Below, piece by piece: positions 39,378-48,354 of a stretch of DNA of 64,000 nucleotides (position 1 is its first letter; every line of letters begins with the position of its first letter). Source of the stretch: an uncultured Mucilaginibacter sp. (GTDB taxonomy: Bacteria; Bacteroidota; Bacteroidia; Sphingobacteriales; Sphingobacteriaceae); the NCBI RefSeq assembly GCF_913773635.1, contig NZ_CAJYGQ010000011.1, positions 186,001 to 250,000 of the forward strand, in the 5' to 3' direction. The notes under the pieces were generated by a model. The model was not told the DNA's origin. It did no database searches and saw only the letters and a list, made by a program, of their open reading frames with translations. The position numbers and the translations under genes were made by a program.

Positions 39378-41131
39378 AAATAAAAACCAAACTCCGCATA
39401 GGCTTCGGCTTCCTGTTTGCCGTTGTACTGTTTTTTGGAGCGCTTTCTTTATTTTATATTAATGAAATAGCCAAAAGCTCACGCGTAATACTAAAAGATA
39501 ATTACGAAAGCCTTAGGTATGTACGCGAAATGCGGAAGATTTTAGATGCAAACGTGTTCCCTCTGCAGCAAAAAGAAATTGATGCATTTAAAAACCATCT
39601 TGCAAAAGAAGAAGCCAATATTACCGAACCAGGCGAAAAGTATGCAGTAAAGAAGCTGACAGAGGCTTTTGTTTTGTTAGGAACACCCGGTAAGCCAGCT
39701 CAAAACTATGTTGATGCTTTAATGCAGGTACGATCGGTTTTGCTTGAAATTGAGGATGTGAATATGCAGGCTATTGTGAAAAAAAACGATGCTGCGCAGG
39801 CGTCCGTTAAAAAAACCTCATTATTGCTGGGTTTGGCAGGCACGTTCACCTTTTTAGTGCTATTTAGTTTCAGTGTTAATTTTCCTACGTTTATTTCTGA
39901 GCCGTTGAGAAAGCTGCAGGAAGGTATTGCTGAAATAAGCAGACAAAATTATAGCGCCCGACTTGATTTACCTCAGAACGATGAGTTTGCAGAACTTGCC
40001 AGTGCTTTCAACAGCATGGCAACGCGGCTTAAAGAATGGGAAAACAGCAATTTGGCCAATGTACTATCTGACAAAAGGCGCATTGAGGCCATTATTGAAC
40101 AAATGACCGATGCCATAATTGGTGTTGATGAAAAACGAGAAGTACTGTTTCTTAATTCATCTGCCAAAGACATCTTAAATTTAGGCAGTAAACAGCCCGA
40201 AGGTCAGAATATTGATTATTTAAGTAAAGGGAATGATTTGCTGAAGAGCATTGTAGAGCAGCATGCAGACGGGAAGACATTTAAGATTGTAGTTAACGGT
40301 AAGGAGTCGCACTTCAGGCTTGAAACAAGGGAAATTAGTGTGCCGAACATGAATTTGCAATCATCAGAAGCATTAGCAGTTGCCAGCAAACCTGCCGGTA
40401 AAGTTTACATACTCGAAAACATTACAGAGTTTAAAGAACGCGATTTAGCTAAAACCAACTTTATTGCCACTATATCACACGAACTTAAAACACCAATATC
40501 ATCAATAAAAATGAGCCTTAAGCTGTTGAATGATGAGCGCGTTGGAAAGCTCAATACCGAGCAGCAACAATTAATGGAACATATTGGCGAAGATAGCGCA
40601 CGGTTGCTTAAAATTACCAGCGAGCTGTTAGAGCTTTCACAGGTGGAAACAGGCAATATACAATTGAACTATGTGCCGGCTGAACCAATTCAAATTGTAA
40701 ACTATGCAGTTGATGCTGTAAAGTTTCAGGCCGGGCAAAAACAGGTTGAAATTGAAGTGAAAAGCGATGCTGATATGCCTAATGTACAGGTTGATGTTGA
40801 AAAGACGGCATGGGTACTTGTCAATTTCCTTTCTAACGCACTCCGCTATAGTTCCGAAAAATCAAAGGTTGTTATTGAGTTGAAGAAGTATGCAGGCAGG
40901 GTTGAGTTTTCGGTAAAGGATTTTGGTAAAGGTATTGATGAACAGTTCCAAAAGCGATTGTTCGACCGGTACTTTCAGGTTCCAACCGATGGGCAAAACA
41001 AGTCGGGGTCGGGGCTTGGGCTGGCCATTTCAAAAGATTTTATTGAAGTGCAGCAGGGAAAAATAGGTTTGGAAAGTGCCTTAGGCGAAGGAAGCAGGTT
41101 CTTTTTCATTCTTCCGGCTGTTGAGGCATAA
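39374..41131 (+). CDS. HAMP/PAS sensor histidine kinase
   Basis: 585 aa; N-terminal TM, HAMP (EPLRKLQEGIAEISRQNYSARL), HisKA FIATISHELKTPISSIKMSLKLL, HATPase FLSNALRYSSEKS...KDFGKGI...GSGLGLAISKDFIE; ATGA overlap with the kdpD-like gene. Confidence 0.94.
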   Translation: MKIKTKLRIGFGFLFAVVLFFGALSLFYINEIAKSSRVILKDNYESLRYVREMRKILDANVFPLQQKEIDAFKNHLAKEEANITEPGEKYAVKKLTEAFVLLGTPGKPAQNYVDALMQVRSVLLEIEDVNMQAIVKKNDAAQASVKKTSLLLGLAGTFTFLVLFSFSVNFPTFISEPLRKLQEGIAEISRQNYSARLDLPQNDEFAELASAFNSMATRLKEWENSNLANVLSDKRRIEAIIEQMTDAIIGVDEKREVLFLNSSAKDILNLGSKQPEGQNIDYLSKGNDLLKSIVEQHADGKTFKIVVNGKESHFRLETREISVPNMNLQSSEALAVASKPAGKVYILENITEFKERDLAKTNFIATISHELKTPISSIKMSLKLLNDERVGKLNTEQQQLMEHIGEDSARLLKITSELLELSQVETGNIQLNYVPAEPIQIVNYAVDAVKFQAGQKQVEIEVKSDADMPNVQVDVEKTAWVLVNFLSNALRYSSEKSKVVIELKKYAGRVEFSVKDFGKGIDEQFQKRLFDRYFQVPTDGQNKSGSGLGLAISKDFIEVQQGKIGLESALGEGSRFFFILPAVEA

Positions 41132-41160
41132 AGTAAAACCTCCTTATAAGTATTGATAAT

Positions 41161-41195
41161 AAAAACCGCCTGCAATTCTTTGTCGGCGGTTTTGC
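41161..41195 (+). terminator. Intrinsic terminator after the histidine kinase gene
   Basis: AAAACCGCC(tgcaattctttgtc)GGCGGTTTT. Confidence 0.7.
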
Positions 41196-41393
41196 TTTCA
41201 CAAAAACTTTAACATTATAAATCATTCCAATTAACCACGCTTTACTGCACATTTCATAGCTGTAGGTAGTCTCTTATTAGCAGATTTCTAATTTTTAACA
41301 CAAAATACATATCTTAGCTAATTAGCTGCAGATGTTGATCTGCATGCGGGTTAGTTAACAAAGTCTGTTTTAATCTTCATTATTGGCGTTGGT

Positions 41394-41975
41394 TTGGAAG
41401 CCGGGCATGAGCAAATTATACGGTTATTAAAGGAAGGAGATACTGCTGCTTTTGGTCAGGTTTATGATCAATACAGTGGAATGCTGCTGGCCAAAATATT
41501 GCGTATGGTGAAAGATACCAGTGCCGCCGAAGAACTTTTGCAAGACGTTTTTTTAAAAGTTTGGAGTAACAGGGAGAAAATAGACGCCAATCAATCTTTT
41601 AAACCCTGGTTGTATGCAATTGCCATAAACGGGGTGTATGATTACTACCGCAAGCTATCTCGTGATGCCCGTTTACAGGAAGAAATGATAAATCGTTTCG
41701 AAGAGTTTTACAATTCGGCAGATGATGACGGAATTTTTGAAAAAAGACGCGAACTTTTAGACCAGGCACTTCAAAAACTGCCCCCACAGCGCCTTGCTGT
41801 GTTTAAACTTTGCCGTATTGAAGGTAAAAGTTACCAGGAAGCTGCTTTAGAGTTGGGCATAAGTGCATCAACCGTAAGTAATCAGCTTGTTCAGGCTACC
41901 AAAACTATTAAAGAATACATCTTTAATTCAAAAACACTAATGTTCCTGCTTATATCGTGGGTATTTAAAACATAA
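41394..41975 (+). CDS. RNA polymerase sigma factor, ECF (SigZ/RpoE-like, Bacteroidota FecI type)
   Basis: AAFGQVYDQYSGMLLAKILRMVKDTSAAEELLQDVFLKVWSNREKID; LPPQRLAVFKLCRIEGKSYQEAALELGISASTVSNQLVQATKTIKEY. Apparent TTG start. Confidence 0.93.
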   Translation: MEAGHEQIIRLLKEGDTAAFGQVYDQYSGMLLAKILRMVKDTSAAEELLQDVFLKVWSNREKIDANQSFKPWLYAIAINGVYDYYRKLSRDARLQEEMINRFEEFYNSADDDGIFEKRRELLDQALQKLPPQRLAVFKLCRIEGKSYQEAALELGISASTVSNQLVQATKTIKEYIFNSKTLMFLLISWVFKT

Positions 41976-42059
41976 ATTTAAAATTGTTTTAATTTATTTA
42001 AAAAAATCTTGCAATTGAATAGTGTGTTTTTTGATTCTGTGCGTATTAGCAAGTGATTT

Positions 42060-43220
42060 ATGAGTAATGCGGAAAATATAAGGCAGGTTTACCAGCGGTT
42101 TTTACAAAACGAAGCAACCCGTGACGAGCTTCAGCAACTTTTTAATCTTATTGATAAAAGTACTGAACAAGAGCTAAAGGACCTGCTTGGTGCTGCTATT
42201 GGTGATTACGTTAATGAAGACGCCGCACTGCAACATATTGCCTTACTTAAAAAGGTACGCTCAAGGGTAATGCATTTTGCAGGTGCTGATGCTACCCCTG
42301 TTATTGAACTTAAGCCTCGCAAACGCACTGTATGGTACGCAGCGGCCAGTGTTGCTCTTGTTGCCGGTATAGCAGGTTTATTATTGCTTAATAAACCAAA
42401 ACCAACACAACACTCAACTGATATATTGCCTGGTGGTAATATTGCCATGCTTACCGTTGGCGGTAATGATACCCTTGATTTACAAAATAGTACAGCTGGT
42501 GGCATAATTAAAAAAACTGCCGGCGTAACCATTAGTAAAACCAGCAATGGTACAATTACCTACACAGCCTATGGTAATGATACGGTTGCGCTCAATAAAA
42601 CCAATACTTTAATTACTCCACGCGGCGGTCAATATCATGTACGGCTTAGCGATGGTACCGAAGTGCTGCTTAACTCCGAATCAAGGCTGGAGTTTCCGGT
42701 TGGTTTTACCGGTAACGAGCGCAAGGTGGTGCTTAGCGGCGAAGCGTATTTTGAGGTTGCCAAAAATAAGTTAAAGCCGTTTATTGTTTCTACAGGCAAG
42801 CAGGAGGTTGAGGTTTTGGGCACCAAATTTAACATTAGCAATTTTGCAGAAGATGAAGGTACACTAACCACGCTTAATGAAGGCAGCGTAAAAGTAACAG
42901 GTGCCGGAGTAACTACCGTTTTAAAACCCGGTCAGCAAAGCCGTGCCACTGAGGCCGGCATCACCGTTGCCGATGTTGACACCGATTTGTATAGCGCCTG
43001 GAAAGGCGGCGAATTTGTGTTTGAAGATGCATCGCTGGATTTAGTAATGCACAAACTATCACGTTGGTACAACTTTGAAACAGACTACAGCAAACTTCCC
43101 CCTAAAAAATTATATATGAGAATCAGCCGGCAGGTTAACCTCTCAGAGGTGCTTGGCATGATTACAACAACAAGCGGCATTAAGTTCAGGATTGACGAAA
43201 GGAGGGTTACGGTTATGTAG
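42060..43220 (+). CDS. FecR-family anti-sigma factor
   Basis: 386 aa; single TM, NTLITPRGGQYHVRLSDGTEVLLNSESRLEFPVGFTGNERKVVLSGEAYFEVAKNKLKPFIVSTGKQEVEVLGTKFNISNF. Confidence 0.95.
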   Translation: MSNAENIRQVYQRFLQNEATRDELQQLFNLIDKSTEQELKDLLGAAIGDYVNEDAALQHIALLKKVRSRVMHFAGADATPVIELKPRKRTVWYAAASVALVAGIAGLLLLNKPKPTQHSTDILPGGNIAMLTVGGNDTLDLQNSTAGGIIKKTAGVTISKTSNGTITYTAYGNDTVALNKTNTLITPRGGQYHVRLSDGTEVLLNSESRLEFPVGFTGNERKVVLSGEAYFEVAKNKLKPFIVSTGKQEVEVLGTKFNISNFAEDEGTLTTLNEGSVKVTGAGVTTVLKPGQQSRATEAGITVADVDTDLYSAWKGGEFVFEDASLDLVMHKLSRWYNFETDYSKLPPKKLYMRISRQVNLSEVLGMITTTSGIKFRIDERRVTVM

Positions 43221-43280
43221 CGCCTGCAACTTAATACAATTTTACTCTCCTTAACACTATTAACATCCTAATTAAAACTA

Positions 43281-46200
43281 ATGATTTTTTTTACCCAAAA
43301 GCATCGGGGTACACCCTTCCTATGCCCCGCCAAAAGTAAATTCAGCGTACTGCTCCTGTGCTTCGGAGTCCTGTTTTCATTACAGGTATTTGCACAAAAA
43401 ATCAGCGTTGACTACAAAAACGTTCCATTTGCAAAAGCAATTGCCGATTTTTCAAAGAAAAGCGGTTACCAGTTTGTTTACGATGCATCCTTTTTAAAAA
43501 ATGCATCGCCGGTAACATTAACAGCAAGCAACGTTAATTTTAGCGAGCTGGTACCACGCCTGTTTGCAGGCCAGCCTTTTACTTATGAAGTAAATAAAAA
43601 AATTATCGTCATTAAGGCCCGCCCGCAACTGGTTAACCCCATACAGGTAAGCGGTAAAGTTATTGATACATTAGGTATGCCTTTGCCAGGCATTGATGTA
43701 CAAGTTAAAGGCGAAACAGCAATTACCAAAACGGCTAATAACGGTACATTCACTATTCCGTCTTTTACCACTAATCCAGTAATTGTTACCCGTAGTATGG
43801 GTTACACATTGAAGGAAACGCCACTTGCTAACGTAAAATCGGCTGATTTAATCAGTATTGTGATGATTGCGAGCAACGCCAACCTTAAAGAAGTAGTTGT
43901 TACCGGTTACCAGACACTTTTAAAAGAGCGTAGCACTGCGGCTGTTGTTAAAATAGATTCGGCAACGTTAAACCAGCAGCTTAATCCTAATTTAGCTTCT
44001 GCGTTGGAAGGTAGGGTTGCAGGTTTACGCTTTAGCCCCGGCAGTAATGATTTAGAGTTACGCGGACCGGCTACATTTCAGTCGTTTACCATTGGTACTT
44101 ACCCGTTAGTGGTAATTGATGGGTTACCAACCAACTTGCGCATTGAAGAAGTTAACCCTTATGACATTGCATCAGTCTATGTTTTAAAGGATGCTGCGGC
44201 ATCCTCCATATACGGTTCAAAATCAGCCAACGGTGTAATTGTATTAACCACCAAGTCAGGTGCAAAAGGCAGCGTGAGCATTAACGCCAATGCCGATTAT
44301 TTTGTAACCACCAAACCTGATCTGGATAAAATGCATTATGCAAGCACCAGCCAGATCATTGACTACGAAACCGCTAAATACAAAAGCGAATTATTAAATT
44401 TTGCCAATCCGGCAACCATGTTCGCTTCATATGGCGATGTAGGTGTTGGTAATATCAAATACTATTCGCCATTATATCAGCTTTACCGCTCACAGTCTGA
44501 AGGTAAACTTACTGCCGACCAGGTAAACAATACTTTGAACAGTTGGCGTAACAACGACTATATCAGAGATTACGCCAATAACGTTTGGCAAAATGAGACA
44601 CGCAATCGCTACAATTTGTCATTAAGCTCGGGTTCGGCCAAAAGCAACACCTTTGTGTCTTTAAATTATGATGAAAGTGCCATGCGAATAAAAGATAACA
44701 ACAGCAAGGCGCTCACCATGTATTTAAAAAACACATTTGATTTTAATAAATGGCTAACGGCATCTGTAGGCTTAAATGGAAGATACACCAATTCAAATGC
44801 TACTGATAACACTTTTAGTAACTATGATTTACAAGAGCGTTATGCGCGCATTGTTGATGAAAACGGAAATCTTGTTTATTCTGATTATGCAAACGTGAAT
44901 GATGGTTTTTCGAGTGGAGGTTTAATCAATGGTCAGGTTGCTTCAAAACTTTCAACTAACCCCGATTTTAAATCATATAAGTTTAACGTATTAAATGAGC
45001 TTCAAAACGGTATTACCAACACCAAAGCTTACAACCTGCGTGCATTCACCAGCCTGCGTGCTAAGCTGTTAAGAGGTCTGAACTACGAAATATCATTCCA
45101 GTACGAAACCAGTAACAGAAACGTAGAGCAGTTTTATGATCAGGAATCGTACAAAATGCGCTTTTTGTATAACGTAATGACTACGTTTAATACAGCCTCC
45201 AATAAGTTTGAACACAACGTAATTTCAAACGGCGGGCGCTTATTACAACAAAACGCACGTTCTTACAACTACACCTTCAGGCAGCAGTTGAATTTTGACC
45301 GCACTTTCAAAACCGGCAATTTGAACCATAATATAGTTGCTATTGGTGGTTTTGAAGCCCGTCAAAATGAAAGTCCTTTGTTTATAAACGATATCAGATA
45401 TAGTTATGATCCTCAATTGCTGTCTTCGCAGCCTATGGATTTCAAAACTTTGAGCACAACGGGCATTACCAGTTATTTATATGGCCGCCGTACCATGAGC
45501 GGTAACAACGCATCGCTCGAAAACCCGTTAAACCGTTACGTTTCTATTTACGGTAACGCGGCTTATACTTTGAATGATAAGTATAACCTTACCGGTAGCG
45601 TGCGTATAGATCAGGCCAGCTTTTTTGGTTTAGATCCTGAGTATCGTTGGAAGCCAATATGGTCTGTAGGTGGTGGCTGGAACTTGAGCAACGAGGAGTT
45701 TATGAAAGACGTTGACTGGGTTGATTATATAAAAGCCCGTATAACATATGGTATCAATGGTAACTCCGATTTAACCTCATCGCCTTACGCAACCGCTACT
45801 TACCGTAACGATAACCTTTACCCGGCTTTGGTTTACACCAACATTTCGGCGTTCCCTAATCCTAAACTAAGGTGGGAAAAAGTAACGACCACCAACGTTG
45901 GGTTCGAATTTTCGATGTTCAAAAACTTACTTAGAGGTAGCATCGATTTGTATAACCGCTACAGTTCAGATTTATTGACCAATAATGATCTGGACCCAAC
46001 CGTTGGTTTAAAATCACGTGTTATTAACAACGGCAATATGCGCAACCGCGGTATTGAGGTGAGCTTAAGTTCAGACTGGTTTAAAAACAAAGACTTTACA
46101 CTGGGTTCAACCGTAGTTTATGCTTATAATAAAAACACCATTATTGACGTAAATAACAGCAGCACCAGTGCTTTCAACTATATCTCTGCTCCAACAAACT

Positions 46201-46886
46201 ATTATTTCGCCAATACATCTTTCCAAACTATGTATGCCTACAAATATGGCGGCATGGTTAATGGGTATCCATATTTTTTAGATCAAAACGGCAATCCTAA
46301 CGTAACGTTTGATGCAAATGGTACGCCTACCGGTGTAGTAGCTATAAACTCACCGGCTGCATTGGTGCCCGTAGGTAAACTACTGCCATCATTTAATGGT
46401 TCATTTTCGCAACGCATCCGCTACAAAAATCTGCAGTTAAATATGTTGTTTGTTTATTCGGGCGGCAATAACTTGCGTAAAGAGGTAGTGCCTTTAGACC
46501 CAATTGCAAACAATGTATTCAACGAAGGTATTGGCCAGTTATACACAAACGGATTTACTGATAGGCCGCGTTTGTATTTTGAATATCCTAACGCCATTAA
46601 AAACTACGCAAGTACACTAAGTAGCAACTGGCGCTATGGCGATAACCAGATACTAAGCGCTGATTATATAAAACTGCGCAATATTTCGCTATCATATAAC
46701 ATTCAAGGCGACTTTTTGAAGCGCATACATATGACCAACCTGCGTTTAACTGCACAGGCTAATAACCTTGTGTATTGGAGCAAAGCCGGCAATGATATTG
46801 ATCCTGAAGCATACAGCCTTAACAGCGGTACCCGCAGTTTAACAATTCCTAAATCGTTTTTATTTGGTTTAAGTGTCGGATTTTAA
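43281..46886 (+). CDS. SusC/RagA-type TonB-dependent transporter with N-terminal STN domain
   Basis: 1201 aa; STN segment ISVDYKNVPFAKAIADFSKKSGYQFVYD; carboxypeptidase-like region; plug LNQQLNPNLASALEGRVAGLR; VLKDAAASSIYGSKSANGVIVLTTKSG. Confidence 0.96.
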   Translation: MIFFTQKHRGTPFLCPAKSKFSVLLLCFGVLFSLQVFAQKISVDYKNVPFAKAIADFSKKSGYQFVYDASFLKNASPVTLTASNVNFSELVPRLFAGQPFTYEVNKKIIVIKARPQLVNPIQVSGKVIDTLGMPLPGIDVQVKGETAITKTANNGTFTIPSFTTNPVIVTRSMGYTLKETPLANVKSADLISIVMIASNANLKEVVVTGYQTLLKERSTAAVVKIDSATLNQQLNPNLASALEGRVAGLRFSPGSNDLELRGPATFQSFTIGTYPLVVIDGLPTNLRIEEVNPYDIASVYVLKDAAASSIYGSKSANGVIVLTTKSGAKGSVSINANADYFVTTKPDLDKMHYASTSQIIDYETAKYKSELLNFANPATMFASYGDVGVGNIKYYSPLYQLYRSQSEGKLTADQVNNTLNSWRNNDYIRDYANNVWQNETRNRYNLSLSSGSAKSNTFVSLNYDESAMRIKDNNSKALTMYLKNTFDFNKWLTASVGLNGRYTNSNATDNTFSNYDLQERYARIVDENGNLVYSDYANVNDGFSSGGLINGQVASKLSTNPDFKSYKFNVLNELQNGITNTKAYNLRAFTSLRAKLLRGLNYEISFQYETSNRNVEQFYDQESYKMRFLYNVMTTFNTASNKFEHNVISNGGRLLQQNARSYNYTFRQQLNFDRTFKTGNLNHNIVAIGGFEARQNESPLFINDIRYSYDPQLLSSQPMDFKTLSTTGITSYLYGRRTMSGNNASLENPLNRYVSIYGNAAYTLNDKYNLTGSVRIDQASFFGLDPEYRWKPIWSVGGGWNLSNEEFMKDVDWVDYIKARITYGINGNSDLTSSPYATATYRNDNLYPALVYTNISAFPNPKLRWEKVTTTNVGFEFSMFKNLLRGSIDLYNRYSSDLLTNNDLDPTVGLKSRVINNGNMRNRGIEVSLSSDWFKNKDFTLGSTVVYAYNKNTIIDVNNSSTSAFNYISAPTNYYFANTSFQTMYAYKYGGMVNGYPYFLDQNGNPNVTFDANGTPTGVVAINSPAALVPVGKLLPSFNGSFSQRIRYKNLQLNMLFVYSGGNNLRKEVVPLDPIANNVFNEGIGQLYTNGFTDRPRLYFEYPNAIKNYASTLSSNWRYGDNQILSADYIKLRNISLSYNIQGDFLKRIHMTNLRLTAQANNLVYWSKAGNDIDPEAYSLNSGTRSLTIPKSFLFGLSVGF

Positions 46887-46900
46887 TAATGCAGTTTATC

Positions 46901-48334
46901 ATGAAATTAAGAACATACATAACGCTTGCCTTAGTTACTTTATTTACCCTGCCTGCGTGCAATAAATATTTGGATATAGTGCCTAAGGCAAAAACGGTAA
47001 TCTCATCAACTGAAGATTACTATAAATTGATTTCTTTACCAAACAGAGGATATTATACCGGTAATTTTACTTACCTCAGCGATGATTTCTGGATTCGTGA
47101 ATCATACGTAATAGGTTTGCCAAAAAACATGGACATCATCAACTTCACATTTGATGAGCAAGTCAACCGCCCTGAATACTTAACCTCAAGTAACTATTAC
47201 AACCAGATATATACTTACATAAACCGCTGGAATATGGTGCTGTCGTTAATTGACGATACTAATGGCGATGCATCGATAAAAACCTTGGCCAAAGCTGAAG
47301 CTAAGGTTTTGAGGGCTTTTGATTATTTCATGCTTATTAACGTTTACTCGAAATCATACGACCCGGCAACAGCCGCAACTGACGGTGGTGTGATCATCAT
47401 GGATAAATATGATCTGGAGGCAAAAAAAGCAAAATCGAGCGTTGAAGAAGTTTATAAGTTTATACAAAACGATCTTGATGAGGCCTTGCCTTATTTGCAG
47501 GAAAAGCCTCTAGACGTGTATCATCCATCACTGGCATTTGCTTATGCTTTAAAGACCAAGGTGCATTTATTTAAGCGCGAGTATGCCCAGGCTAAGGCGG
47601 CTGCTCAAAAGTCATTAAGTTATAACGGGCAGATATTTGACCTGGTTAAATATACAGCTCAGGGTGGTCCAAACGTGTTGTCGGTTCCGGCTGCTGATAA
47701 CCCAGAGGTACTTAGTTATGCTTATGTAAGTGGGGTAACTGAAATGAACTTTGCTTACACAAATTTAATGAGCCCTGAACTTAGAAGCTTATTCAACACC
47801 ACTGATTCCCGTTACAACCTGTTCTTTACCAGTGGTCCAAACTCCAATATTGATGCAGGTTCAGGTACTGCTTACTGGAATGTGCCTTATACGAAGTTTT
47901 TTTACCCTACAGTAGGCATGAAAACTACCGAGGTTTACTTAATGCTGGCCGAAATATATGCCCGTGAAGGTAATTACACCGAGGCCATGAGCATTATTAA
48001 CAATTTGCGTTCAAAACGTATAACCAACCCTGCCCAAGCGCAACTTGCGGTGCCAGCCACCACAAAAGCCACCATGGATATTATTATACAGGAGCGCCGT
48101 AAGGAGTTAATGTTTGGCGTTAACCGATTCTTCGACCTTAAGCGATTTAATTTGGAGCCCGATTACGCCAAAACGTTGGTACATACATTCCCTATTGTAA
48201 ACAAAACGGTACCGCAAGTAACGTATACCTTAAAGCCAAATTCGCGTATGTACATTATTCCGTTTGCGCAGGATGTGCTTAAGCTTAACCCGTTGCTTAC
48301 ACTAAACACCAACGAAACTGTACCATTCAGATAA
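46901..48334 (+). CDS. SusD/RagB-like outer-membrane lipoprotein
   Basis: MKLRTYITLALVTLFTLPACNKYLDIVPK; IIIQERRKELMFGVNRFFDLKRFN; ORF track start is 46889. Confidence 0.94.
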   Translation: MKLRTYITLALVTLFTLPACNKYLDIVPKAKTVISSTEDYYKLISLPNRGYYTGNFTYLSDDFWIRESYVIGLPKNMDIINFTFDEQVNRPEYLTSSNYYNQIYTYINRWNMVLSLIDDTNGDASIKTLAKAEAKVLRAFDYFMLINVYSKSYDPATAATDGGVIIMDKYDLEAKKAKSSVEEVYKFIQNDLDEALPYLQEKPLDVYHPSLAFAYALKTKVHLFKREYAQAKAAAQKSLSYNGQIFDLVKYTAQGGPNVLSVPAADNPEVLSYAYVSGVTEMNFAYTNLMSPELRSLFNTTDSRYNLFFTSGPNSNIDAGSGTAYWNVPYTKFFYPTVGMKTTEVYLMLAEIYAREGNYTEAMSIINNLRSKRITNPAQAQLAVPATTKATMDIIIQERRKELMFGVNRFFDLKRFNLEPDYAKTLVHTFPIVNKTVPQVTYTLKPNSRMYIIPFAQDVLKLNPLLTLNTNETVPFR

Positions 48335-48354
48335 GCAATCTATTTTAATATTAT

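Noticed and set aside
41382-41394. Upstream ATT codon as alternative start for the ECF sigma factor
   Set aside because: TTG at 41394 already gives a complete sigma-70 region 2 N-terminus; no ATG in frame upstream before a stop, so the start remains uncertain but not notable.
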